DNA of 64,000 nt, taken from assembly GCA_951799425.1 (NCBI GenBank), contig OX637391.1:8690551-8754550 (forward strand). The letters are read 5' to 3'. Origin of the DNA: Ilex aquifolium (taxonomy: Eukaryota; Streptophyta; Magnoliopsida; Aquifoliales; Aquifoliaceae). The notes under the pieces are model-generated. The model did not search any database, was not told the DNA's origin, and worked only from the letters and a program-made list of their open reading frames with translations. Shown piece after piece: positions 47,015 through 58,074 of this stretch (the first letter of the stretch is position 1; every line of letters begins with the position of its first letter). Position numbers and translations under genes: made by a program.

Positions 47015-49232
47015 TTACAATGGCTCGTTACAAGTCTTCTTATTATGACTACCTAAACGGCCACAACGGCCACAATGAATTTTCCTAACAGGCTCACCTT
47101 TAGAACTAAATCTACGCTTCCTTGGACGGTCTGGTTGTTTTTTTGACAATGGTGGCAACATATCAATGTCAACCGCAGAAAAGTCAGGACGACCGAGTGT
47201 TGGAATAGGGTGTATAGGCTCAGAATAACACAGTCTGTAAGTAGTAACCTGATAAAAGTAATCAACAAACTCATCGATGTCCTTCCACTCTTTTGAATTG
47301 CAGCCACAGCATGGGCACATGGTAAACCGTTGATCTGCCATTGGTGGCATGAGCACGTGCAACTCTCAATGTCAACAGTCACTGAAGGATGTGAATTAAC
47401 TTTGAAAACATGACTTGATGACACCCTAACAAACTAGGAACGACACTCAGTGAAAGCAGCTTGAAGTTTGGTTTCAATATTTTGACAATTAATGTCGTTC
47501 CACTGTGACGATGCATTCAAGCGGCACCCCATTTGGTTCATGATCTGCCCCCTTATTGTGTCAATCATGCTGGTGACAGGTAGGTGACGTGACTTTGTGA
47601 TCCAAGCATTGAATGACTCCGCCGCATTTGAAGACATCTCCCTATAACGTTTCCCCTCAAACGGAAGGTTTTCCAAGAACTTATCAGCAACGGCTCCTCC
47701 TTCACGTCGAAACGCATCAAGCTTTTCATTGAAAAATGCATCTGTCGGAGCATAAGCACACAATGTAAACAAAAAAATCATACACATGGGTAAAGCGACC
47801 CCCACTATACTTATCTCTCAGATTTGCTTTTAGGTATTGTAGGCAGAAAGAATGGTGCACCGTTGGGAACACCTTAGGCATTGCTTCCATCAAACCAACG
47901 TTGCAATCGGACATAATGGTTAGGTCCCTAGTATTATCAACAATCTCATCTAATTGTTTTAAAAACCAACGCCAATTGCACTCATTTTCCGAATCAACAA
48001 CAGCAAAAGCCACGGGGAACAAACCTGCAATACATATACCAACACCAACAGTAACATCAAAAAATAGTAACATACAAGCAAAATATTAAAATGTAACAGC
48101 AAAATAAAGTTAGTATCACCAAATTAACCCAACAAAAAAAATCACCTTGGTTGCCATCTTTTGCAGTTGCAGGCAAAATAATGCATTTATACATTCCCTT
48201 TAAAAATGTACCATCAATGAACAATATGAGTCGACAATAGTTAAATCCATGTATACATGCCTTAAATGACATGAACAACCTACTAAAACGCTGCATGTCC
48301 GAATCACCTTCCAACACAAAATGACAACCGGGATTGCTTTCATTAGCAGCCTGTACATACCACGTAATTGTTGGTATAACAACGAATGATCCCCAAACAG
48401 TATATCCCTTACTTTTTCGACACCCATCCAAGCTTGATCATACGATATAGTCAACCCATAATCTGTATGAAACATACTTTTCACATCAACTAGTCGTGTG
48501 TCAGGTTTTTGTCTGATGTTGTCAACAATAAGACCTCCAACCAAATTAGAAGTTAATCTTTTGTTCTTTATCGTACGTGAAGCCACACCACATGTGTGCT
48601 CATTGTTTAATTTCTTAATATAAAACCATCCATTTATCCGCTGGAGTGTAGCAACAACAAACCACTCACACCCAGCAGAATATTTCATGGCACATTCAAC
48701 CTTCACCTTTGTTTTTTTCATTCTTCACATAATTAAACTGAAAATCAACCTCGATTGCATATTTGCATAAAGCATTCCGAAAATCAGCTACTCCTCCCTC
48801 AAACTTCTGACCAACCTCTACTATTCCATTCGACCATCCATCAGTCAACAAAACCTTCTCGCTGTGAGAACAAAAACGAGGGAGAAGATCATCCTCGCGA
48901 CCAAAAGGGTCAAGAGTTAATTCAGAGCTTTCCACTACTTCCCCACCCTCAAAATCACAAACCTCATTCCCTTTAAGACCAACAGTAACATCAACAAAAT
49001 TCAGTTGAACAGATCGTGCAATTAAAAACATGTTTCTCACATCATGATCATTATGCAAAGCACAATTTAGATGTCCGGGAATAGTGTACGACAAGGCAAC
49101 ACAATTGACACTCAAACCATTCCAATAGTCACAAACACCATGTAACACATCATCAATTGTGAAATTCATTGAAATTCTTAGCACAACAGTCTTAGAAGAA
49201 TACTTGCAACAAACCAATATGTTATCCTCCAT
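47015..49232 (-). pseudogene. mudrA-type transposase of the second MULE
   Basis: Start MEDNILVCCKYSSKTVVLR (PB1-like N terminus) at 49232, then an acidic region, and a MuDR zinc/DNA-binding segment (KVKVECAMKYSAGCEWFV and NEHTCGVASRTIKNKRLTS). The DDE domain follows with D in LFIDGTFLKGMYKC, D in IMSDCNVGL and E in SSNAAESFNAW. The SWIM finger (CTCSCHQWQINGLPCAHAV) and C-terminal knuckle (CGRCGRLGSHNKKTC) end the protein. An intron at about 48028-48146 contains AGTAACAT words; a second short one is likely at about 47745-47805. Three frameshifts (about 48710 in an A-run, 48360, 47290) and one in-frame stop (about 47410) break it, but the three catalytic residues are kept. It differs strongly from the transposase at 23185, so the two MULEs are separate families. 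Confidence 0.88.
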
Positions 49233-50052
49233 CTATTATAACAAAAAAAAAAAAAAAGGAAAACCTATAAAAAAAACAAACATAATCAATTCTAATTCCA
49301 AAAAATCACTACCAGTAACATGAAAAAAAAAAACTTAGAACCTAATTACAAAAAAAAAAACATCGGTAAAGAACGTTGCAATACAAGTTCCGGATAGTGA
49401 CATTGAATTTCGGCAATAACAAAGGAAAATAACGAAAAATAATCAATTCTAACTCCAATAAAATCACGAACATTAACATTAAAAAAAAAAACTCCAGTGA
49501 AAAATTGTTGCAATACGAATTTCAGGTAAGGAATATAGAATTTCTGGCGAATGACTATCAATTAACGCTAAAAATGTTCAAACCATCACTGTTTTCCATA
49601 ATTATGTAAAGCAGCAAATTACAATGAAAAAACCTCAGAATATAATAATGTTTCGGCACATACAGGAATGAAGAACCAGCAGGTTGCAGTAGAATCACAC
49701 AAAAAATCGGAACTCCAGATGCTGCTTGTATCGCATTCGGTCGTCCCCCTGAACAGAAAAGTATGTTGCTCAAACGCTATACCAGACAATGTAATTATGC
49801 TTGATTCATAATTTGAATTTGAATTTGATTTTTTTAAAGGAATATTCTGATCTGATTTTATCGTAATTCAAGCAAAAAATTATAATATATACTATTTCCA
49901 TAAAAAACTGATCAGTTGGTTACCATATATATCTCAAACCTCTAACTTATGGCTTTCCATAATTGACCAAATTTAACACCGTTAGGGGTATTTTTGAGAT
50001 TAAAATAAAAAGATGGACTTAAGTCAGTATATATAATTTTAAACATGGACTT
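49233..50052 (-). other. Transposase upstream region
   Basis: A-rich DNA with an agtaacatg word at 49315 and two near-repeats of an aaaacatcggtaaagaacgttgcaat-like unit (about 49330-49400 and 49480-49530). No gene recognised. Presumably the promoter side of the minus-strand transposase. Confidence 0.4.
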
Positions 50053-50123
50053 AGTCCCTTATAAGTTTTCTTACCGGACTCATCTCTAAATAAGTATATC
50101 TAGGGGGACTCACCCCCAATTTT
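50053..50123 (-). repeat. Right terminal inverted repeat of the second MULE
   Basis: Inverse partner of 41135-41205, ending cacccccaattttc at 50123. Confidence 0.8.
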
Positions 50124-50559
50124 CACTAAAAAAAATTCGCTTTTGATACAGTACATCTTCATTAGCGGCAAAACGAGGACCTATTGTGGGAACCCAGGGA
50201 AAGAAACAAAAGTCGGTAAGTTCAAAATTTTGAACTGGGTAGTGTATTGTCAATAAAAATATTCTTTTTGATATGATTATTAAAAAAGAATATTAGTGGG
50301 TTTCTTTTTGACAGATCTTTCTTAATTATTATTTTCGTGGGTTTTTTATGTTTGGTCTATTTGTTACACTGATGTTTGTTCCCAACTACACCACTATTGT
50401 CTAACAGTCATTCTGGATAAGGGCTTATTGAGTTAGATATTGAAAGCATTCTCAAAGTTACTAATTGTTTTCCCTTCCCGATATATCAAGCGGTGGCCTT
50501 TCTTCTTCTTTTTATTTTTTAAGCTCACCAACCAAGGAATGAACAATTGCCATAATTAA
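50124..50559. other. Interval without a recognised feature
   Basis: AT-rich DNA between the MULE and the Tourist-like element. No gene or repeat seen. Confidence 0.4.
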
Positions 50560-51668
50560 GGTAGTGTTTGGTAACCAACTGTTTGTATTTTTTTTTGTAT
50601 TTGTTTTCATTTTTTGCAAAAAAAAAAAAATAATAACACGTTTGGAATGTGTTTCTGTTTTTTTTTAGCCAATCTGTTTTGTAAACAACCCCAAATTTTA
50701 AAAACATCAAAATAGGTGTTTTTAAAAACACGGAAAAACGGAAACACGCGCGTCCCTTGTAACCATTTAATGAGGTCTAGCCCTCGAACTCCACTAGCAG
50801 CAAAAAAAAGTTTTTTTCTTTCCCAATATAAAAGCATTGTTTACCCTTTTTGCCTCTTCTCTCTCTTGTTCATCTCTGTCACTCGTTCATCTCTCTCACG
50901 AAGCCAGCGACAAACAAGCAACAAAGGAGCTCTCAAATCTCAAGCCAGCACTCCATCTCCATTAATATCTATTTCAAGGTCAGATTTCGATGGTGGGTTT
51001 TGATGGTGGGGGTTAGATTGGGGGTGGGTTTCGGTGGTTGTGGTGGTGGGGGTGGGTTTCCATGGTGGGGGTTGGATTGGGGTTGGGTTTCGGTGGCTGG
51101 ATTGGGGTTGGATTTCAATGGTTATTGTGGTGGGTTCTGGTGGTTATGGTGATGGGTTTCAATGGTGGGGATTTTTTAGCTTCTTATGCTGTCCAAGTGG
51201 AAGCCTGTGCCGAGTTCTCTACCTCTGGATCACTGCCTGTGGCTGGGAAGGTGGTTCTGCACCAGGATCAGATTTCGCTGCCTACTTTGAGGAAGAAGAA
51301 GGTTTTGGTTGTAATGAAGTAGATAGTAAACTGCTAATACAATTTTGTCTATAACATGGCTTTTTGAAGGATTAAAGCCATGAGCTTAAAGGTGTATTTG
51401 TTGATTCTTTGATTCGTGTAATGCTTACTTTCATCAATAAAATTCTTTCTTTCTTTAAAAAAAAAAAAAAAAAAGTGGTGGGGTTTGGTGGTGGTGAATT
51501 TTTGGTATAATACCAAACAAGTTTTTTATTTTTGCTTTCATAACTTTTTAAATATAAATGACTACCAAACATGTTTTATATTTTTAATTTTTATCACAAA
51601 AAAAATAAAACTTAGTTCTTTTTTTTTATAAAAAAAACATAAAAACGAAAACGTTACCAAACGCACCC
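50560..51668. mobile_element. Tourist/PIF-Harbinger-like non-autonomous element
   Basis: Termini ggtagtgtttggtaacc and, inverted, gggtgcgtttggtaacg, flanked by TAA on both sides (50557-50559 and 51669-51671), the target duplication of PIF/Harbinger elements. The sub-terminal parts are A/T-run-rich. No transposase. A hAT origin is an alternative because the 8-bp flanks were not conserved. Confidence 0.6.
50826..51474 (+). pseudogene. Polyadenylated transcript-like insert inside the Tourist-like element
   Basis: A TATA-like caatataaaagc at 50825 and a CT-rich leader lead into a GGTGG/GGTTTCGATGG minisatellite (50990-51160). An open stretch FLASYAVQVEACAEFSTSGSL to KKKVLVVMK follows (stop near 51322), then a caataaaattc polyadenylation signal at 51436 and a run of 18 A (51457-51474). 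The signal-plus-A-run order indicates a copied mRNA 3' end. I do not recognise the protein; the Gly/Val/Trp-rich part comes from the minisatellite. Confidence 0.45.
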
Positions 51669-51674
51669 TAAATT

Positions 51675-52624
51675 TTTGTTGTTTGGGTATACTGGAAAAA
51701 GTTTTGTTATTATGATGTCTCTAAGAAAATGATAGATACAAAAGCAAGATGAGGAGGTCAAGGCATATGGTGCTAATGTTTGGTCTAGAAAATATTCAAT
51801 GCTTATAGATTACCACCTCAGGGGTAGAGGGGCATCCAGCATAGGGACCAGGTGGTACAAGCCCACCCTTAAAATAAAAATAAAAAATTTGATTTTTTCT
51901 TAGTAGTTGGAATTAGGCTCACCCAGAAGAACAAAAACCAAATAAGTTTGGACAAACTAAATTTTGTACAAAAAAAAAAATTTTTTGGGCCCACTTTTCA
52001 CTAAAAGAAAGGAAAAAATATGCTAAAAAGTTGGACAAAAAAAATTGGACCCACTGTCCACTCATGCTACACACAAGCAAAGGCAGAAAACAAATATGAC
52101 TCATAAAGAGTCACACTTTTTTTAACTTTCTGGAGAGAGAGAAAGATGTACACACGAGAAAGAACTCTTGTGATTTTTGTGCTTATTAAATTATATTGGG
52201 TTATAATTGTTGTGGAGATTTTATTGGGGTTTTTTTTGATTATTTGCACAAATTAATCCTAACCATTTTGACCTTTTGAATTCAGGATAAGTGCAACAAC
52301 TAGTAAGTGCACGTTCCTTTTCAGTAATTTCGACGACCTGCTACTAGTGACAATTTTAAAAAAAAAAAATTGACAACTCTATCAGTAGTAACAATTCATT
52401 AAGAATGTAAAATACTCTATGAATGATTTATACTATATAGCACTGTCATGTAATAATTGATGAGCATTGAATACTTGTTTGGTCTACCTTCCCGTGTGGT
52501 TATGGATGTGCAGCTACTCAACGTACAATGTCGAGGACATAAATTAGATAGCCCAATCAAAGCAAAAGGCGAAAAAGAAACAATTAGAAAACTTTGCTTC
52601 CTATTCAATATATACACTTACAAA
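51675..52624. other. Interval without a recognised feature
   Basis: AT-rich, with gagagagaaag near 52134 and A-runs. No supported gene or element. Confidence 0.4.
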
Positions 52625-53095
52625 CACTACAAGAAAAAATGATTTTTTCTGCGGTAAAGTGCTGTCATAAAAGATCTATTTGCCGTTATAAATATATTTT
52701 GTGGCGGCATTGCGTCACCATAATAAGTGTGGTCTCAAAAGATTTTTACGGCAGCAACGGTCTGTCTCAAATAGTATTTATGGCAGCAAGACTCTGTCGT
52801 AAATAAGTTGTCACAAAAAATTCGACACTTTTGCTTTTATCACGGCGACAAAAGTGCTGCCTCAAATACCACATTTGGTTGTCGTAAAAAATAGAAGATT
52901 TTGTTGTGGCGGTTAATATACTGTCGCAAAAAATATGAAATTTTTTCTATGTTAAATGAAATATATTTATGACGGTAACGATGCCGCCACAAAAAAAAAA
53001 CAATTTTTTTTTAATTATTATGGACCATTGGTAACTAATGTTATATACTATGTGCATATATACACTTCCATCACATGAATTTAATTTATTTATTT

Positions 53096-53150
53096 TTGGG
53101 AGGGGGAGGAGGAGGAAGAGGGGGAGGGGGAGGGGAGGGGAGGGGGTAAG
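53096..53150 (+). repeat. Polypurine GGGGAGGAGG tract
   Basis: About 55 bases of G and A almost without interruption, inside the CACTA element. Confidence 0.9.
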
Positions 53151-53493
53151 GAGGCTTAAACCCTGGACCTCAAGAAGACAAAGTCTTCACAAGATAAGGA
53201 GTATCATTGGACCAAACACTCATTTGTATCCATACAACTACTCAATTCAATATATAGATAAATAAAAAAGTAAAAAATGACCAACATTTCCAAAAATATA
53301 GTAATATTTTTATATAAAAAAAAAAAAAAACAATCACATGAGTTAAACAAAATGTAAAATATGCACTTTTACAAAACATAACGATCCATGAGTACAATAA
53401 ATTAATGCAAAAAAGTTGAACATCATTCCCGAACCATCTACTCTCTAAGTGACATCTGAAAAAAAACATAAAATTATTGTTACTATACTGAAA

Positions 53494-53497
<4 letters not shown>

Positions 53498-53562
<65 letters not shown>
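53498..53562. repeat. (TA)n microsatellite
   Basis: About 32 uninterrupted ta units inside the CACTA element. Confidence 0.95.
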
Positions 53563-53567
<5 letters not shown>

Positions 53568-54334
53568 TAAAGAAGAAAAAGAAGTTAGAATATACATGAA
53601 CAGATGGCCACGCAATATTTCTCTAAACGGCTTGTTCAATTATATAAATGGTGTATAAACGAGTCATATCGTATACATTTCTTCTAATTGGTTTCACCAA
53701 TTCCTGATTCGTTTATAATCGTATCATGTCGAATCCACTCGTTTAGTAAACAGGTGGCTTAAAAAAGACTCAAATTCACTAATTTTATGTCATGTTAACG
53801 GATTGTGCCATATTTTGACACTCCTAGTTTTGATATAAAAAATTGACTTTATAGAGTTTAATTTTTTTTTCTTTGAACTAGAAATTGTCTTTTAATGTAA
53901 AACTACGTAATTTTATAAAATATTACTTATAACATGAAAAATAGTTGTGACCAATACAAATTTCTTTTAGAGTTTTTCTTCTTTAAACTATAAACTATTT
54001 TTTAATCTAAAACAACATTTTAATGTTTTATGAAATATTATATATGACGGGAAAAATAGCTGCCATAAATATAAAAAATTCTTAAGTTTATGAAATATTA
54101 TTTGCGGCAAGAAAAAACAGCTGTCTCAAATACAAATTTTTTTTTTTTGAGTTTATGACACTATTTACAACAGGAAAAATAGTCGCCACAAATATTAACA
54201 AAATATTAATACAAACACTCTTTTTGTGACGACAAACACAACTGTCTCAAAAAATTGTCTCAAACACGCCTTTTGTGACAGCGAACACAGCCGCCGTAAA
54301 AAATTTGTCACAAAAAACCCTTATTCTTGTAGTG

Positions 54335-54767
54335 AAACTTACATTATGCATCGGACTTTTGAGGCAGAAAAATTAATGACACTAATATTTATCAAACAGA
54401 AACCTCATTATGGTCACCTAAACAAGACATTCAAGTCATTTGGTATATCGAACAAATAATTATATATGCTTATCCATCCTTTTCAAGCTAATTGTACAAT
54501 ATATATATATATATACTAGCAATACCCTTCACTAAAATTACTGTACACTTAGTTATGACATTGTGTGTGTACAACTGGGGTATATATATATAGTAAGTGT
54601 GTGTGTGTGTGTTACAGTGTGCGTATGTGTGTGCAGCTATGTATTGTGGAATGTATGTATTGGGTTTGTGAAATTTGGGGGCGAAAGTGTGTGCTGGATG
54701 TGTGAAATTTGGGAGAGAATAAACCTCCATAAGTTCAAGAACTTAGCTATCTTATTTTATATATATA
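54335..54767. repeat. Interval with TA and TG microsatellites
   Basis: (at)n at 54499-54515 and (gt)n patches at 54562-54640; no gene. A tatatatactag at 54507-54519 could be a second Helitron-type 3' end on the minus strand. Confidence 0.6.
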
Positions 54768-56853
54768 CTAGTAAATACCTCTGCTTGAAAGCACTACGTT
54801 ACCCGTAAAAAAATGTAAATATTTTTTTATAAATAAAGGTAATGTATAATACAATTTCAACAATACAACGATCAAATTGATATTATTCAACCTGTATGTT
54901 GTATGCAGAACATATATAATCAAACTTTTATATAACGAAAGTCACGCTACAATTACTGTAACATATTAATTCAAAAATCTGAAAAATATAATTATTATTG
55001 ATCAAATATTCACAATTTTAACATTTTTAATAAATTTTATCTCAAATTTCAAAAAAATATAACTATTTGTTTTTCTATAGGTTTCTACCTAAAGTTCATA
55101 ACATTTTCTCTGCATCATTTTTCCAATGTGAGTTCGTGTAACTTTTGTAAGGAAAACATCCAAAAGTTTCTTGTGAATTCTCGTAAATGTAAGAAATTTT
55201 GTTGAGAAATTAAAATCAGTGTTCGTTTGAATTCAACTTAAATATTTGTAAAATTCAATCGAATTTAAATTTGGGTGGGGCTATTCCCACCCCACAAATC
55301 TCCATTCTCACTCCATTTAATTTATTATTATCAAACTACTAAGTTCACCTCTTCTATACCCACCCCATTAGTAACTAAGTTCACCCCATGTTACATACAC
55401 CCTGTTTAATAAGTAAATTCACCTTATATTTTGTCATAATTAGGGTTTCATTCTCTATTTCATCTCATGCACTCATAAAAGTACTTTTTAATATGAATTT
55501 TTCTAATGAGATACATGTTAGTATTACTTCTCAATTTAATTCTATGTTTGATTCCATGTTTGTTGTACAGATTTTTATTATTTTCGATATGTTTTGATAA
55601 CTCTGTCTAGTTTAATAATTTTTATTTATAATTTATGTGTGTGTGCATATATATATGTTTTCAGATTATTTATTATTTTTTTTATCTTGTTTAGGTTTTG
55701 CATCTATACTTGTTTTGTTTTTTTATTCGATTTTGTGTTTGTGCTTGATACTTTTTTTTTCATTTCCGGTTTTGCGTCTTGTGGTTTTGCGTTTTTTTAG
55801 TTTTGCTTTGTTCCTTTAATCTTTGCTTGGTTTTTTTTTTCCATCTTGTTTCGGTTTGCTTCTTTCTTTCTTTCTTTTCGTTATTTCGTTCTTTTCTTTT
55901 TAAAATAGGTGTATGTAGCATGGGATAGGTATAGAAATGGTGGACTTAGTAGTTTGATAATAAGAAATTAAATGTGGTGGGAATGAAGATTTGGGAGTGA
56001 AAATAACCCCCACCCCTTTAAGTTTAAGTAATAATTTATACTTTATACTCGACAGTCTAATTCAAGTCAATTCAAGTCTTAATCATAATTACATCAAACC
56101 AAGAATTGAATTTAAGTTCGACTCAATTAACACTTCTATCTTAAACCTACAAACTAATTCTTATTTATTCTCATTCACTGTAATGCCAAAACTTTTTTTT
56201 TTTTTTTAATTTGGTTATTCTTTATTACTTTTACAATCAATTTCAATTTGACTTCAACATGAATATTCGTAAAATTCAAGCAAAGTTAAGTTTAAGTAAG
56301 AATATATATTTTATACTCGACAATTAAATTCAGCCCAATTCGAATTCTAATCATAATCACTTCGAACCGATAATCGAGTAAAATGAAATTTAGATGAGGA
56401 ATTTCGATCATTTGATCAATAATCTTAAAACAATCTGAGCCGTGAAAAGTTCAAGACAAATAATGCTAGCTTCCTTAGTATATAGGTATATCCCATTACA
56501 TATATATTATTCGCCTATTATACCATTTGAATATTATAGTATTTTTATTTCAATACAAAATATGATTTATATTATAGTCATTCGACTCGTTTTGACGCAA
56601 AGAATCTGTATTTAAGGTCCATTTATTTATTTAAAATTTTTAAAAATAATCTTTAATTATAATCATAATTAATGTGTAGTATGAGATAGAGAGAGATAAA
56701 GAGTTATAAGAAAGATAAGAGTCTTAAAATTGTGGAAGGAATGAAAGTCTTGCTCAAAAAATTGGGGGGAGAGGACCGTCGGATCAATATTTCTTCAAGC
56801 GATCTGAGCCACGAAAAGTTAAAGACAGAAATCTAGCTACTTTAATATATAGA
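54768..56853 (-). mobile_element. Candidate Helitron (minus strand)
   Basis: On the minus strand the 5' end reads A/TCTATATATTAAAGTAGC (56853) and the 3' end GGTATTTACTAG/T (54768). A short hairpin TGCTT-TC-AAGCA ends about ten bases before CTAG, which fits Helitron rules (TC start, hairpin, CTRR end, insertion between A and T). A second, similar 5' end (CTATATACTAAGGAAGCTAGC) lies near 56488 and shares about 60 bases with the first, so there may be two related copies. No Rep/helicase gene. Boundaries are inferred from short motifs. Confidence 0.45.
55273..56016. mobile_element. Long-TIR MITE, probably MULE-derived
   Basis: Inverted repeats of about 110 bp: 55273-55385 (gggtggggctattcccaccc ... 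ttatcaaactactaagttca) and its inverse ending ataacccccacccc at 56016. The flanks tttaaattt (55264-55272) and tttaagttt (56017-56025) form a 9-bp duplication with one mismatch. T-rich interior without a gene. Confidence 0.78.
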
Positions 56854-58066
56854 TATATAAGCAAAATATTATTTGCAAAATATTGAATTAGGCCCTAAAA
56901 TAAGCAAAATATTATTTGGACCTAATCTGATACAATCATTGGATTAAAAGTGACCTCCTTCTAACATTCAAACTCACAACTGATCGAATGACTATATTGA
57001 ATTAGATCCCTAATTAAGTCTCTCTATAGAATCGCTCCTAAAATATTTTGATTAATGCTACTAGAATTTAATTTATTGATTTAATTCACTATAACTCTTG
57101 AATTGACTGTGTGTCACATCAAATATTAGAATTTAGTGTTAATTCAATGGTTATAATAAAGTCACACTATTATGTTAATAAATTATATCAAATTTTTAAG
57201 TTCCAATAACATTACTCAAATATTTTACAACCACAATCAATCTAAGATTAAGAAATGGAAAACCATATGTATGACCAAGTTCCTCAAGGTTTCATCCCTT
57301 TTCTTCGCATTTACTATTGCCATAGGATCAATTTTCAATCAAAAGCATAATAGACCTCAGTTAAAATTTAGGGAAAAGTTTACGGCCGGTACCCAAAAAA
57401 TTAGAATTCAGTATCATACTAAAAATTACTATTTTTATGGGTAATGTTACACAAGTGAAGGAACAATTGGTTGAGAGAAGTTCATGATTTGTATACCATA
57501 ATCGATCATAAGATTCCCTTGAACAATTGTAGCTCTTTTTTAAGAGTTGTAACTTAATTTTTGAAAGTTATAATTTCCATAATCAATCACAATATTTTAA
57601 GATTGATCGTACCCTTTGAAAATTTTAATTTACGCCTCAAATAATTTTAACTTGACCTTAAAAAAGTTATAAGTTTCGGTATAGTACTAATTACGGTATT
57701 GTAGTCTTTCCCTAAAATTTAATAACACAATCGTCAATATGAATTCAAGACTAGTTTTTTTTTTTTTATTACAGAGTGTTCAGATTTGTACTGACTATTC
57801 TCTCAAATTCGAATATTAATCATAAGAGTTTGAGCGAATTTAAAACATGTCAATTAAGAAACAAGGGAGACTAATTTTTAAAATATATAAAAATTGTTGA
57901 ACCTAAAATTTCTAAATTATTAAAATTGAGTGTAAGTCACTTAACACTGGTTTCAATCACATGCCAAAGAAGGTAAACATGAAGAATATAAAATGTACAA
58001 TAACTGTTGAATAAACTCAATAAACTTTAAGTGGACAAAAAAAAAAAACTCAAAAAACTTTACACT
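56854..58066. other. AT-rich interval
   Basis: No supported gene. The short frame at 57172-57444 is unrecognised and AT-driven. Confidence 0.4.
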
Positions 58067-58074
58067 AGCACATG

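Larger units (their letters stand above)
41135..50123 (+). mobile_element. Second MULE (VANDAL-like) with DUF1985/Ulp1-type gene and mudrA
   Basis: Degenerate terminal inverted repeats of about 70 bp: left 41135-41205 (gaaatttggaggtcggtccc, then gacttatttggagataagtc) and right 50053-50123 in inverse. Two genes converge: an Ulp1-like gene on plus (42552-46306) and a mudrA-like transposase on minus (49232-47015). The non-coding DNA is filled with ATGTTACT/AGTAACAT words. A-rich flanks (taaaaaatta on the left, actaaaaaaa on the right) prevent a clean target duplication call. Both genes are broken, so this copy is not autonomous. Confidence 0.82.
52625..54334. mobile_element. Non-autonomous CACTA (En/Spm) element
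   Basis: Begins cactacaagaaaa at 52625 and ends ttcttgtagtg at 54334, with a 3-bp target duplication aaa on each side. Sub-terminal DNA at both ends holds many short words such as tgtcgtaaa, gccgtaaaa, gccgccacaaaa and ctgtctcaaa in both orientations, the usual transposase-binding arrangement of CACTA elements. There is no transposase ORF. The middle contains a G/A-rich tract and a long (TA)n. Confidence 0.92.

Noticed and set aside
41130-50130. Clean 9-bp target duplication for the second MULE
   Set aside because: Both flanks are A-rich and no exact 9-10 bp match could be aligned; left as unresolved.
50850-51354. Gly/Trp/Val-rich open frames on the plus strand
   Set aside because: Produced by the GGTGG-type minisatellite; overlapping frames are all open, so length is not evidence of coding. 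Only the transcript-like 3' part was kept.
53445-53639. Open frame of repeated Ile-Tyr on the minus strand
   Set aside because: It is only the translation of the (TA)n tract inside the CACTA element.
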